From positions 62,001 to 126,000 of the forward strand of contig NZ_KL647040.1 in NCBI RefSeq assembly GCF_000725495.1: a stretch of 64,000 nucleotides of DNA. Reading direction: 5' to 3'. The translations under genes and the position numbers were made by a program. Shown in pieces: positions 15,815-24,641 of the stretch; within the stretch, counting starts at the first letter, position 1; every line of letters starts with the position of its first letter. A model generated the notes under the pieces. The model ran no database searches. It saw nothing but the letters and a program-made list of their open reading frames with translations, and was not told the origin of the DNA. This DNA comes from Streptomyces aureus. GTDB taxonomy: Bacteria > Actinomycetota > Actinomycetes > Streptomycetales > Streptomycetaceae.

Positions 15815-16804
15815 CTACATGAGCGCCTTGCGGGCCGTCTTCGTGCGGACCAAGCGGTAGTGGAGCCATGGGACGCTGTACCGCCATGGAAGGGCGTGCG
15901 TGAAACCGTCGACGTGACGGAACTGATCCCTGGCCGCTCTGTACTGCCCCTGCCGGTACAGGAAGTACCCCAGGAGGTGTCGTGCCTCCGGGAGTCGCGG
16001 ATGTGCCGGGTCGGCGATGGCCACGTCGGCGAGCGCCGCATCGACGAGCGCCCTCGCCCGCGAGCTGTGGAACGGGTACGCGGCGGGCTCGGACTGGTGG
16101 TTCTCGAACCAGGCGATCAACGGCATCATGGCCAGCAGGCTGCCCGCCGGGGCGTCGGCCGCCGCCTTCGCGGCGAACTCCTGCACGCGCTGGTGCGAGC
16201 CTCGCCACTTCGCGGTCCAGTACTGCAGGGCGCTGTAGTGCGCCTCATAGTGATGGGGCGCCCGGGCCGTGATGTCGGACCACAGGCTCTCCATCTCCTC
16301 GTGGGAGTAGCCCAGTCCCAGCGCTCGCCAAATCTCCTCGACGAGGGGAGTGGGATCGTCGGGGCCGAGCGCCGATGCTCGGTCGATGTCGTTCCGCGAG
16401 GCCACCAACTCCCGGTGGAAACCCTCGAATTGGCTGTCCGACGTGAATCGCGCGAACGCCCCGCCCCGAAGCTTCCAGGCGTACTTGACCCTCGCGCGCG
16501 CCATCACGAGCGCCGCATCGGAGTCCTCTGGGCGGGCCTCCTGCCATGCCTTGAGCCACGGATCGCCCTTCTCTGCGGCGAGGCTTCCGAGCCGCTCGGC
16601 GTACAGGGCGCGGCGCTCCCAGTCCTGACCGGCGTCCTCGAAGAGTCGGGCGGCGGGCTCCCAGTGCCCCCGGGCGGCAGCCCTGCATGCGCGCCGCAGC
16701 GCCGCGTCGGGGCCGGCGAGACGGGGGTTCTGCCATCGCAGCGGCAGCAGGGTGAACCAGAGCCAGCAGCAGAGCAGCAGGCCGACGGGGGCGAGGAATC
16801 CCAT
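15815..16804 (-). CDS. Membrane-anchored DUF4034-like / TPR-like protein
   Basis: 329 residues from ATG 16804. An N-terminal hydrophobic segment (FLAPVGLLLCCWLWFTLLPL) anchors a helical-repeat domain. The block LGPDDPTPLVEEIW, PHHYEAHYSALQYWTAKWRG and SHQRVQEFAAKAAADAP matches what I recall of DUF4034-type proteins. A final unit, HLLGYFLYRQGQYRAARDQF, is a clear TPR helix pair. A longer frame with another ATG at 16879 exists, but it adds charged, low-quality sequence before the anchor. Function unknown. Confidence 0.7.
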   Translation of the reverse strand: MGFLAPVGLLLCCWLWFTLLPLRWQNPRLAGPDAALRRACRAAARGHWEPAARLFEDAGQDWERRALYAERLGSLAAEKGDPWLKAWQEARPEDSDAALVMARARVKYAWKLRGGAFARFTSDSQFEGFHRELVASRNDIDRASALGPDDPTPLVEEIWRALGLGYSHEEMESLWSDITARAPHHYEAHYSALQYWTAKWRGSHQRVQEFAAKAAADAPAGSLLAMMPLIAWFENHQSEPAAYPFHSSRARALVDAALADVAIADPAHPRLPEARHLLGYFLYRQGQYRAARDQFRHVDGFTHALPWRYSVPWLHYRLVRTKTARKALM

Positions 16805-17117
16805 GGATGAAGGTGTCTTTCCGGAAAGCGTCGCGACGCACGAGGTGGGGCGCTGGCAGTATGCACGCTGAGCGATCAAGAGCGGAATGCAGGGTTCCGT
16901 ATTGGGTGCCGCCTTCCCGTGCGCCTACCCCCCGAGGCTCGCCGGCCGGCCTGCGAGCCTCCGGGCCCGTGTGGAGAAGCGGGGCGCCACGGGACGATGG
17001 CCAGGCCGGCCCCGCGTCGGCGAGTCCAGCGGTGCCGAGGTGACCGTACGCACCAGACCCCGCTCGCCGGCACCGCCCCGTCCCGCCGCCCCCGCGACCT
17101 GATCCGAGCGACAGACC

Positions 17118-18155
17118 CTAGGGACGTCGCTTGGCCCGGTCGGTCACGGCCCAGGCGTCGACGTACGAGAACTCGTCGTAGACCTTGCCTTCCTTGTGGC
17201 GAGGGGATCGGGTTCCCAGGAATTCGTAGGTCCGTGGAGCGAAGAGGAGGACGAAGGACGAACCGCCCAGTACCTCGGTGCCCTGGTCGTCGGGCGAGGT
17301 CGGATCGACGTACTGGATCGCGATGCCGGGACGGCCCGTGGGATCCGTCTGGTCAGGTACGGCCTTCACTCCCGGCACCATGGCCAACGCCTCGTACGCC
17401 GCCGCCCGCAGGCCCTTCGGCATGGCCGGCACGAGCATGAGCAGTGAGATGAGCCGCCTCTCGACGAGGGGCCACTGGTCCGCCTTGAGGGCGTTTCCGT
17501 GGCGCGCCGCGAGGTCGCGTGCCGAGTGCGTGGGGCTGCCCGAACTCAGCTGGAGGGCGAGCGTGCGGGGATCGGTCGACAGACGCTCGAGTGTGGGCCA
17601 GTCCTGCGGAGGCCACACCGTGAGGTGTTCCTGCTCGTTCGACTTCGTCTTGTGCGGCTTCGCCCACCATCCCTCACCGGCCTCCATGATCCATGATGCC
17701 TTCGAGCCGTCCACGGATCGCCAGGTCTCATCGACGAACGTCGTGGTCTCCTTCGTCTTGCGCTCGATCCGCTTGGTGATGGTCCTGGTGTAGACGAACT
17801 GGTCGTCGCGGGGCGCGAGGGTCTTCTCGCGCTCGCGCGAGAACGCCGCGGCCCCACGCAGAACGGTCGGGGCACTGACGTTGCGCAGATCGGGGGAAGC
17901 GTTGGAGGTCCGGGGCGCCGGGGTGCCGGCGCGGCCGTCGTCGTGCAGCACGACGACGGCCGTGGCGACGACGGCGGTGGCCACGGCGCAGGTCAGGGCG
18001 ATGCGTACCAAAGGACGACGGCGCCGAACGGTCGGCGGCGTGCCGTGGATGGCGGAGACCAGTCGGGCGCGCATCCGGTGACGGGTGATCTCGTCGAGCG
18101 GCGACTCTCCCGCGTCCCAGTCCCGCAGCTGGTCGAGTTCTGGCGTGTCAAGCAC
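17118..18155 (-). CDS. CU044_5270-type membrane protein, sigma-factor partner
   Basis: 345 residues. The N-terminus LDQLRDWDAGESPLDE, the basic RARLVSAIHG, and one transmembrane helix near 50-70 (IALTCAVATAVVATAVVVL) are followed by an extracytoplasmic domain. That layout is what I recall for CU044_5270-type proteins found next to ECF sigma factors. GTG start at 18155 overlaps the sigma gene by 8 bases (GTGCTTGA), with GGGAGG upstream, indicating translational coupling. It probably modulates the sigma factor, but no classical zinc anti-sigma HxxxCxxC motif is present, so the mechanism is open. Confidence 0.82.
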   Translation of the reverse strand: MLDTPELDQLRDWDAGESPLDEITRHRMRARLVSAIHGTPPTVRRRRPLVRIALTCAVATAVVATAVVVLHDDGRAGTPAPRTSNASPDLRNVSAPTVLRGAAAFSREREKTLAPRDDQFVYTRTITKRIERKTKETTTFVDETWRSVDGSKASWIMEAGEGWWAKPHKTKSNEQEHLTVWPPQDWPTLERLSTDPRTLALQLSSGSPTHSARDLAARHGNALKADQWPLVERRLISLLMLVPAMPKGLRAAAYEALAMVPGVKAVPDQTDPTGRPGIAIQYVDPTSPDDQGTEVLGGSSFVLLFAPRTYEFLGTRSPRHKEGKVYDEFSYVDAWAVTDRAKRRP

Positions 18156-18768
18156 GAGCTTCTACCTCCCGGAAAGCCGTCGGATCGGCGCCACCCAGCG
18201 CTTCACGGAGTTTGCTGCGGGCCCGGTTCAGCCGTGATCTGACCGTGCCGATGGGCACGCCCAAGGCCTGCGCTGCCTGTTCGTAGTCGAGGCCGCCCCA
18301 TGCCACCAGGAGGATGACGTCGCGGTGCGGGGCGGAGAGCCCGGACAGCGCGGCCGCCAACTCCCGGCGTATGCCCGTGGCGCCGGCTCGGTCGACCGCC
18401 CGGTCGGCGACAGGCTCCTCGTGTTCGACCGGCTGCGGCAGCCGGGCGAGTGCTCTGAAGCGGCGGGCTTCCGCTCTCCGGTGCCGACTGACGAGATTGG
18501 TCGCGATGCCGAACAGCCAGGGGGCGGCATCGGCGCGGGCCAGGTCGTAGCGGTGGCGCTGCTGGAAGGCGATGGTGAACGTCTCCGCCGTCAGATCCTC
18601 CGCCGTCTCCGCGCCCAATCGCCGCGCCGTGTATCCGTACACGGCGTCGGCGTGCCGGTCGAAGAGGGCGGCGAACAGCTCGGGCTCCTCCCGGGACCGC
18701 TCGATCACTCGGGCGTCGCTTCCCCCGCGATGCTCCTCGGCGGGCGTGACGTCCGGTCCGACGGCCAT
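18148..18768 (-). CDS. ECF-type RNA polymerase sigma factor
   Basis: 206 residues. Region 2 runs from LFDRHADAVYGYTARRLG through EDLTAETFTIAFQQRHRYD to PWLFGIATNLVSRHRR. Region 4 is LSAPHRDVILLVAWGGLDY followed by the recognition helix PIGTVRSRLNRARSKLREAL. Regions 1 and 3 are absent, as in ECF factors. ATG at 18768 with AAAGGAG upstream. It is the first gene of a coupled pair with the CU044_5270-type protein. It probably directs that operon and distant targets, but the signal is unknown. Confidence 0.9.
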   Translation of the reverse strand: MAVGPDVTPAEEHRGGSDARVIERSREEPELFAALFDRHADAVYGYTARRLGAETAEDLTAETFTIAFQQRHRYDLARADAAPWLFGIATNLVSRHRRAEARRFRALARLPQPVEHEEPVADRAVDRAGATGIRRELAAALSGLSAPHRDVILLVAWGGLDYEQAAQALGVPIGTVRSRLNRARSKLREALGGADPTAFREVEARA

Positions 18769-19158
18769 CGGGGCTCCTTTCGCTCGACTGAATACCTCGA
18801 AGGCTTGGCTTGTCCACGTGGTTCAGCTCTTCTTCGCCGATCGCCCGGATCGAGTTCCATCGGCCGGGTCCCCGACTCCGGCCCCGCCCTGAGCCGAGTC
18901 GGGGACCTGCATCCTCCCGGCCGTGCCGCTGGAGTCCGCAGCGGGACGGAACACGCTAGACGGCGGCCGACTTCAGCGTCAGGGGGAAGGGGCTGCGCAG
19001 CGTCCGAGCGGCGCGCCGCACCAAGCCTCGCCAGGTACCCAGCTCAGAAACACATCACTCGGCGACCACGGACCCAAGGGGGAGGTCGCTTCTCAGAGAT
19101 CACCACACCAGGACCGAACTGTCGGTGTTCTGATGGCTTCATGAGACCGGAGCACTGC
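18769..19158. other. Gene-free stretch upstream of the sigma operon
   Basis: It must hold the promoter of the minus-strand sigma operon. A GGAAC element near 18860 (minus strand) could be an ECF -35, but no convincing -10 follows at the right spacing. No coding frame with good codon use is seen. Confidence 0.4.
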
Positions 19159-19452
19159 GTGACGAGGAACCACATAGAGGTGTGGCACGAACGTGCGCTG
19201 CCGTCGGGACCAGAACGGATCAGATTCGGGACGGTGGTACGCGGCTCGCTCCTGCCACTCCTGGTCTGGGCAGGCGTGGCGTGCTTCGTGTACGTCGTCT
19301 ACAGCCCGGTCGGATCGATGGCCTTGGCCGGTCTCTTCGCGTTGTCATTCGGCTTTGGGTTCGGGCTCCGCCACAGGGCAGGGCACTCGGTCCGCTGCAG
19401 CGTCTACGGTGCGCTGGGCGGAGTGCTCGACAAATCCATGGCCGGGTTCTGA
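19159..19452 (+). CDS. Small membrane protein, 97 residues
   Basis: Two hydrophobic segments (LLPLLVWAGVACFVYVVY and SMALAGLFALSFGFGFGL) are preceded by a polar N-terminus and followed by a basic tail. GTG at 19159 has GGAG six bases upstream and is preferred to ATG 19141. Function unknown. Confidence 0.5.
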   Translation: MTRNHIEVWHERALPSGPERIRFGTVVRGSLLPLLVWAGVACFVYVVYSPVGSMALAGLFALSFGFGFGLRHRAGHSVRCSVYGALGGVLDKSMAGF

Positions 19453-19573
19453 GGTATGGCGGCTGGTGGTCGTTGTTCAGCGTGTGCTAACCGATGCCCG
19501 GTGGGTCACGGCCGAGAAGAGTGATCATCCACAGCCCAAGTTCCCCTTCCAAAACGCGCTCCGGAGCTGCGGA

Positions 19574-19855
19574 TCAGCTGCCATCACCGATTCGAAGCTC
19601 TTCCTTTCGGTGGCGGGCGTAGCCGTGTAGATCTTGCTTGATGGCCATGACGTCCTCGATGCGGATCCGTACGGGCCCGCAGTGCAGAGCGTCACAGGAA
19701 CGGGGATAGGTCCCGTCGATGAGCGAGATGCCGCTGAGCACCACACCGGCTACCTCATCGACGGCAGTGCACAGGACTGGGTGGAACGAACAGTCCTCAT
19801 AGATGTCGCCGACTTGGATGTTGTTTGGATTGCCTGGGTCTGTCGTCCTACGCAT
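19574..19855 (-). CDS. Uncharacterised protein, 93 residues
   Basis: Opens MRRTTDPGNPNNIQVGDIYE and contains CSFHPVLCTAVDE and ISLIDGTYPRSCDALHCG, a conserved-looking Cys-containing beta-rich core with C-terminal helix VRIRIEDVMAIKQD. ATG 19855 is chosen; an in-frame ATG at 19879 adds eight residues. Small soluble protein common in Streptomyces by memory; function unknown. Confidence 0.62.
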   Translation of the reverse strand: MRRTTDPGNPNNIQVGDIYEDCSFHPVLCTAVDEVAGVVLSGISLIDGTYPRSCDALHCGPVRIRIEDVMAIKQDLHGYARHRKEELRIGDGS

Positions 19856-20069
19856 GGAGTCAGACTGCCACGCCTCCACCAGGGCGACTTGCTCTGGTCG
19901 ACGGAATGGCAGTGTGGCTGGGGCCGGCGGCGATGCTGCGAGTCAGGCTCGCGCATGCTCGGCCGGGAACCCGCGGTGACGGCCAGCCATCGATGGCTGA
20001 GGCCACAGTCCGGGACCGATGTCGGACACGCGAGGCCGAAGCGCTCAACCGCACGGACCGCCCGCCAGT

Positions 20070-20336
20070 TCAGTACGGCCGCCGAATCTGGTGCTCGCTC
20101 AACGCTGCCTCGTACCGTGCCAGCAGCGCATCCAGGTTCGCCAGAAGAAAGCCGGCGGAGTCCCGGGCTTCGTCCAGGTCGCCCCGTTCGCACGCCTCCA
20201 CCACCTCGGCCACCTCACCGCGGAGGACGGAAAGGGAGTCTCCCTGCACCACGACCCCCGGGAAGCGCCTTCCCGGCATGCGAACCACGGCGTCGTTGCC
20301 GCCATCCGTGAGCAGTTCAACCTCGACGCGTTTCAT
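20070..20336 (-). CDS. DUF6959-like protein
   Basis: 88 residues. It has EVELLTDGGNDAVVRMPGRR, then FPGVVVQGDSLSVLRGEV, and a two-helix tail GDLDEARDSAGFLLANLDAL ending HQIRRPY. This pattern is what I recall for DUF6959, a small Streptomyces family. ATG at 20336. Function unknown. It is divergent from the 95-residue gene at 20394. Confidence 0.75.
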   Translation of the reverse strand: MKRVEVELLTDGGNDAVVRMPGRRFPGVVVQGDSLSVLRGEVAEVVEACERGDLDEARDSAGFLLANLDALLARYEAALSEHQIRRPY

Positions 20337-20393
20337 GGGCCCATCCAACCTCCCACCCCCAGCTGACATCAACAACTTTGTAAGCAGGCGGCC

Positions 20394-20681
20394 TTGAGCG
20401 CACCGTGCACCTCCGGGGTACTTCGGCGTGTCTGCGCCGACGCGCGATCGGTGGGCTGGGCGGCGTTCGAGGGCTCGTTCCACTACGACGAAATCCTCAC
20501 CGACCGGGTGGCCCACCAGGTGTACGGCTACTGCGTGGCCGGCGCCGAACCGGTTGTCGAGTGGGACATCGCGGCCCTACGAGGCGAAGATTGGCGGCAC
20601 CGAATCGCCGAGGCCCGAGCCGCTTTTGACGCCTTGCTGTCCGCTGCAGAGACACGAAGCGGGAAGCGCCACAGAGCCTGA
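20394..20681 (+). CDS. Possible small protein, 95 residues
   Basis: Strong codon bias through SVGWAAFEGSFHYDEILTD and EPVVEWDIAALRGEDWRHR suggests coding, but the only early in-frame start is TTG 20394 (AGGCGG just upstream) or GTG 20451. It could be an intact small gene or a 5'-truncated remnant. No family recognised. Confidence 0.45.
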   Translation: MSAPCTSGVLRRVCADARSVGWAAFEGSFHYDEILTDRVAHQVYGYCVAGAEPVVEWDIAALRGEDWRHRIAEARAAFDALLSAAETRSGKRHRA

Positions 20682-20915
20682 GAGTCGAAACTGCGTGACA
20701 GCGCCGACGACCAACGGCACGAGCACGCGCCTGCCGACGACCACTCCGCCCGCCCCATACAAAGCGGGAGTGTCGGGTCGGGAAGAGTGACAGCCATCCC
20801 CATCGGTCGGGCGGGGCGGCGGAACCGTGCGGAGCGTTACGGCGTCTCGTGCTCACAAGCACCATGCGTTCCTACGCCTGGTCGCTGGCGGTTGGCGGGT
20901 GACGAGTAGTCAGGA

Positions 20916-23642
20916 ATGCTTGTGCGTACGGAGATCGTCGGGTTGGTGGAGGAGGCCGCGCCGTATCTGTCGGCGGCGGTGACCGCGTACGGGGTGGCGG
21001 AGCTCATCCGTGCCGGTGACGTGGCGCCGGACGCCTCGGCCGAGACCGCGGCGGATCTGGGAGCGCGGATTCTCCAACTGGTCCGGGGGCGCGGGGACGA
21101 GGCTGGCCAGACTGCCTTGGACGCGGCGGTGCGGGAGGCCGCCGAGAAACCGGACGATGAGAGTGCCGCGCAGGCGTTGCGTCAGCAGATCTGGCAGGCG
21201 TTGACGGAGAACGCAGGACTGGTGGAGGAGTTGGCCGGGCTGTTGCCCGCGCCTCGTGACGTGGTGCAGGTGACGGCGGCGGGTGAGCGGTCCGTCCCCG
21301 CGGAGTCCGTCGGAGCCGTCGCCCTGAGCGAGGCCACGCTCAGGCAACACGAGCGAGTTCTGGGCGACAGCCACCTCGAGACCCTGGCCATGCGCAACGA
21401 CCTTGCCATCGCCCACGAGTTGGCAGGGGATCTGGGACGGGCCATCCCTCTGTACGAGGCCACTCTCGCTCAATACGAACGCGTGCTGGGCGATACCCAC
21501 ACCTCCATCCTCACCAGCCGCGACAACCTCGCCAACGCCCATGTGGCGGCGGGGGATCCGGAACGGGCCATCCCGCTCTACGAGATCACTCTTGCTCAAC
21601 GTGAGCGGGTCCTGGGCGACACCCACCCCGACACCCTGACCAGCCGCAGCACCCTCGCCTACGCCCACGAGTTGGCAGGGGATCTCGACCGGGCCATCCC
21701 CATGTACGAGGCAACGCTCGCCGAGCGCGAGCAGGTGCTGGGTGACAGCCACCCCGATATACAGGCCAGCCGCAACGACCTCGCCCTCGCCTATGAGTCG
21801 GCCGGCGAGCCGGGGCGGGCCGTCCCTCTGTACGAGGCCATGCTCGCTCAATACGAGCGGGTCCTGGGCGACACCCACCCTGAGACCCTCACCAGCCGCA
21901 ACAACCTTGCCGTCGCCTACGATTCGGCAGGGGATCTCGGGCGGGCCATCCCCTTGTACGAGGCCACGCTCGCCGAGCGTGAGCAAGTCTCGGGATACAG
22001 CCACCCCGACACCCTGACCAGCCGCCGCAACCTCGCCCTCGCATACAAGGAAGCAGGGGATCTGGGACGGGCCATCCCGCTGCTCGAGGCCACTCTCACC
22101 GAGAGCGAGGAGGTCCTGGGTGCCATGCACCCCGAGACCATGGCCAGCCGCAACTACCTCGCCAACACGTACGAGTCGACAGGAGATCTGCGGCGGGCCG
22201 TCCCTTTGTACGAGGCCACGCTCGCTCAGCGTGAGCAGGCGCTAGGCGACACACATCCTGACACCCTCATGAGCCGCAGCAACCTCGCCGGCGGCTACCA
22301 CGCAGCAGGGAACCTGGGACGGGCCATCCCCCTGTACGAGGCCACGCTCAGCCAGTACGAGCGAGTTCTGGGCGACACCCAACCCGACACCCTGTTCAGT
22401 CGCAGCAACCTCGCCGTTGCCTATGGGTCATCCGGGGATCTGGGGCGGGCCATCCCGCTGTACGAGGCCACTCTCGCTCAGCGTGAGCAGATCCTGGGTG
22501 ACGACCACCCGGACACCCTGACCAGCCGTAGCCATCTGGCCGTCGCCTATGAGTCGGTTGGTGATGTGGGGCGGGCCATGCCTTTGATGGAGACGACTCT
22601 CGCCGAGCGTGAGCGGGTTTTGGGCGACGACCACCCGGACACCCTGACCAGCCGTAGCATCCTCGCCGTCGCCTATGAGTCGGCCGGTGATCTGGGGCGG
22701 GCCCTCCCCTTGATGGAGGCCGTTCTCGCCGAGCGTGAGCGGGTCTTGGGCGACGACCACCCCGACACCCTGAGCAGCCGCAGCATCCTCGCCGGCGGCT
22801 ATCGGGCAGCGGGGGACCTGGGGCGGGCCATTCCGTTGTACGAGGACACTCTCGCTCAGAGCGAGCGAGTCCTGGGCGATGACCACCCCCGCACCCTGAC
22901 CATCCGTAGCAACCTCTTCCTCGCTTACGAGTCGGTCGGCGATTTCGGGCGTGCCATCCCTCTGAGTGAGGCCACTCTTCGCCACTACGAGCGAGTGATG
23001 GGCGATACGCACCCCGAGACCCTCACCAGCCGGAGCAACCTCGCCTGCGTTTACTGCATGGCCGGGGATCTGGAGCGGTCCATTCCCTTGATGGAGGCCA
23101 CTCTCGCTCAGCGTGAGCAGGTCCTGGGCGATACCCACCCCGACACCCTGCTGAGCCGCGGGAATCTCGCCGGCGCATATCAGGCAGCAGGGGATCTGGA
23201 GCGGTCCATTCCCTTGATGGAGGCCACTCTCGCCCAGCGTGAGCAGGTCTTGGGCGATTCTCATCCCCATACCCTGCACAACCGCAACGAGCTCGCTCGC
23301 GACTACGAGTCGGCCGGAGATGTGAAGCGAGCCATTTCCCTGCTGGAGGCGACCCTCGCTCAGAGTGAGCAGGTCCTGGGCGATACGCATCTCGACACCC
23401 TGGTGACTCGCAGCAACCTCGCCCACGCCTATCGCACCGCGGGGGATCTGAGCCGGGCCATCCCCTTGCTGGAGACCACCTTCAGGCAATACGAGCAAGT
23501 TCTGGGCGCCACCCACGACCTCACCCTGCTGAGCCGCTTCAACCTTGCCATCGCCCGTCAGGAGGCTGAAGGTGTAGAGCAGGGAAGTGCCGGACCCTCG
23601 GTGACCAGGGTTGCGCCTCCCAAGCCGTCCACGACTGATTGA
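20916..23642 (+). CDS. Giant TPR-repeat protein (kinesin-light-chain type)
   Basis: 908 residues. Residues 1-135 form a helical N-terminal region (VEEAAPYLSAAVTAYGVAEL, AADLGARILQLVRGRG). Residues 136-890 are eighteen tandem 42-residue TPR units of consensus ATLAQRERVLGDTHPDTL-(T)SRxNLAxAYxxAGDLGRAIPLYE. In actinobacteria such arrays are normally attached to NB-ARC/STAND ATPases. Here no P-loop, protease or death-fold domain is present. It is therefore a free-standing scaffold, perhaps an adaptor or sensor for a distant partner. No transmembrane segment. ATG 20916 abuts AGGA with no spacing; GTG 20922 has better spacing and may be the true start. Confidence 0.85.
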   Translation: MLVRTEIVGLVEEAAPYLSAAVTAYGVAELIRAGDVAPDASAETAADLGARILQLVRGRGDEAGQTALDAAVREAAEKPDDESAAQALRQQIWQALTENAGLVEELAGLLPAPRDVVQVTAAGERSVPAESVGAVALSEATLRQHERVLGDSHLETLAMRNDLAIAHELAGDLGRAIPLYEATLAQYERVLGDTHTSILTSRDNLANAHVAAGDPERAIPLYEITLAQRERVLGDTHPDTLTSRSTLAYAHELAGDLDRAIPMYEATLAEREQVLGDSHPDIQASRNDLALAYESAGEPGRAVPLYEAMLAQYERVLGDTHPETLTSRNNLAVAYDSAGDLGRAIPLYEATLAEREQVSGYSHPDTLTSRRNLALAYKEAGDLGRAIPLLEATLTESEEVLGAMHPETMASRNYLANTYESTGDLRRAVPLYEATLAQREQALGDTHPDTLMSRSNLAGGYHAAGNLGRAIPLYEATLSQYERVLGDTQPDTLFSRSNLAVAYGSSGDLGRAIPLYEATLAQREQILGDDHPDTLTSRSHLAVAYESVGDVGRAMPLMETTLAERERVLGDDHPDTLTSRSILAVAYESAGDLGRALPLMEAVLAERERVLGDDHPDTLSSRSILAGGYRAAGDLGRAIPLYEDTLAQSERVLGDDHPRTLTIRSNLFLAYESVGDFGRAIPLSEATLRHYERVMGDTHPETLTSRSNLACVYCMAGDLERSIPLMEATLAQREQVLGDTHPDTLLSRGNLAGAYQAAGDLERSIPLMEATLAQREQVLGDSHPHTLHNRNELARDYESAGDVKRAISLLEATLAQSEQVLGDTHLDTLVTRSNLAHAYRTAGDLSRAIPLLETTFRQYEQVLGATHDLTLLSRFNLAIARQEAEGVEQGSAGPSVTRVAPPKPSTTD
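21321..23588 (+). repeat. Eighteen 126-bp coding repeats
   Basis: The TPR array is also a DNA repeat array of period 126 bp. Adjacent copies share long identical runs, for example the LGDDHPDTL-coding segments near 22500, 22630 and 22750. Recombination between units would change repeat number in frame. Confidence 0.85.
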
Positions 23643-23945
23643 CCAGCCGGAGGACCGTCTCACCTGCCCACCGGGGCGGGACATCGGTACGAAGAGGGCG
23701 TGCCAGATCACGCGGGGAAGTTCTGTGGGGGAGTCGGCGGCGGAGCTGAGGTTGGCAGACACAGACCCGGCACTGCCGAGCCTGAGCGGGTGATGTCGAG
23801 TCGGTAGGTCCGACCGGAGCGGGCTGTCTCGTCGGCACTGGCCTGCCGTCCGCAGACAAGGCGCCGGGGGAACGGATGGCCTGCCCCGGGTCCTAAGATC
23901 ACGGAGTCCCGCCGAACGCTGGTGTCCGACGAAGCGAGTGAGCCC
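23643..23945. other. Gene-free stretch
   Basis: No frame with convincing codon bias or motif on either strand, and no clear hairpin. It probably holds the TPR gene terminator and the promoter of the next gene. Confidence 0.4.
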
Positions 23946-24413
23946 ATGAGCGACGACGTCCTGTCGATCATCCCGACCGATCCTCAGTGGCAGCCCGACC
24001 GGCCGGCGGCCGAGCGGACCGCCGCGCTCGCCGCGGACCTGGCTCCCGGCCAAGACGATGGCATCGAGGTCGAGATCGACGTCACCTGGCATGAGGCTCT
24101 CACCCCCGTCGACTGCGGCGCGAACCTGGAGCGGATCGGCTGCCCGCACTGCGACGCCTCGATCGACATCGAGTGGTACGCCGACCTGCTGGAGACCCAC
24201 TGCGATGACGGCTTCGCCACCCTGGCCGTAACAGTGCCGTGCTGCGGCGCCGCCACATCGCTGGACGCGCTGGACTACGCGTGGCCGTGCGGCTTTGCCC
24301 GCTTCGAGATCGCCATCTGGAACCCCGAACGCGACTGGTTCGACGACGACGAACTGGCCACCCTCGGCGACACACTCGGGCACCCGGTGAAGCAGATCAG
24401 AGCCCACATCTGA
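23946..24413 (+). CDS. Uncharacterised protein with CxxC and CC pairs
   Basis: 155 residues, very acidic. IGCPHCDASIDIEWYADLLE and VPCCGAATSLDALDYAWPCG give four to five cysteines that could bind zinc. The C-terminus is FDDDELATLGDTLGHPVKQI. ATG 23946 is preferred; GTG 23922 is an alternative. Several Streptomyces paralogues of this kind exist by memory; function unknown. Confidence 0.68.
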   Translation: MSDDVLSIIPTDPQWQPDRPAAERTAALAADLAPGQDDGIEVEIDVTWHEALTPVDCGANLERIGCPHCDASIDIEWYADLLETHCDDGFATLAVTVPCCGAATSLDALDYAWPCGFARFEIAIWNPERDWFDDDELATLGDTLGHPVKQIRAHI

Positions 24414-24641
24414 CTCGGGCCTCGAGGAGAACGAAGTGCGGCAGTCCAGCCCGACATCGCCCGTTGAAGTGCAGTAGCGACAGCCGACCTTGGAAAAGGA
24501 AATAGGCACGCGCTCTGTGAGAGGGCAACATGGCTGCATGAGCGCGGGGCAGAGGACGGGCGGAGTGGCGGCCGTGTTCCGCGACGCCGAGTCGGAGTCG
24601 TGGTCTTGCAGACTGTCCCGGCCTCTACGGAAGCGGAACCG

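Noticed and set aside
21321..23588. CRISPR-like repeat array
   Set aside because: Period is 126 bp, without unique spacers, and it encodes an in-frame TPR protein.
22428..24539. A 703-codon minus-strand frame opposite the TPR gene
   Set aside because: Its repeats are the antisense shadow of the TPR units; GC-rich DNA keeps antisense frames open.
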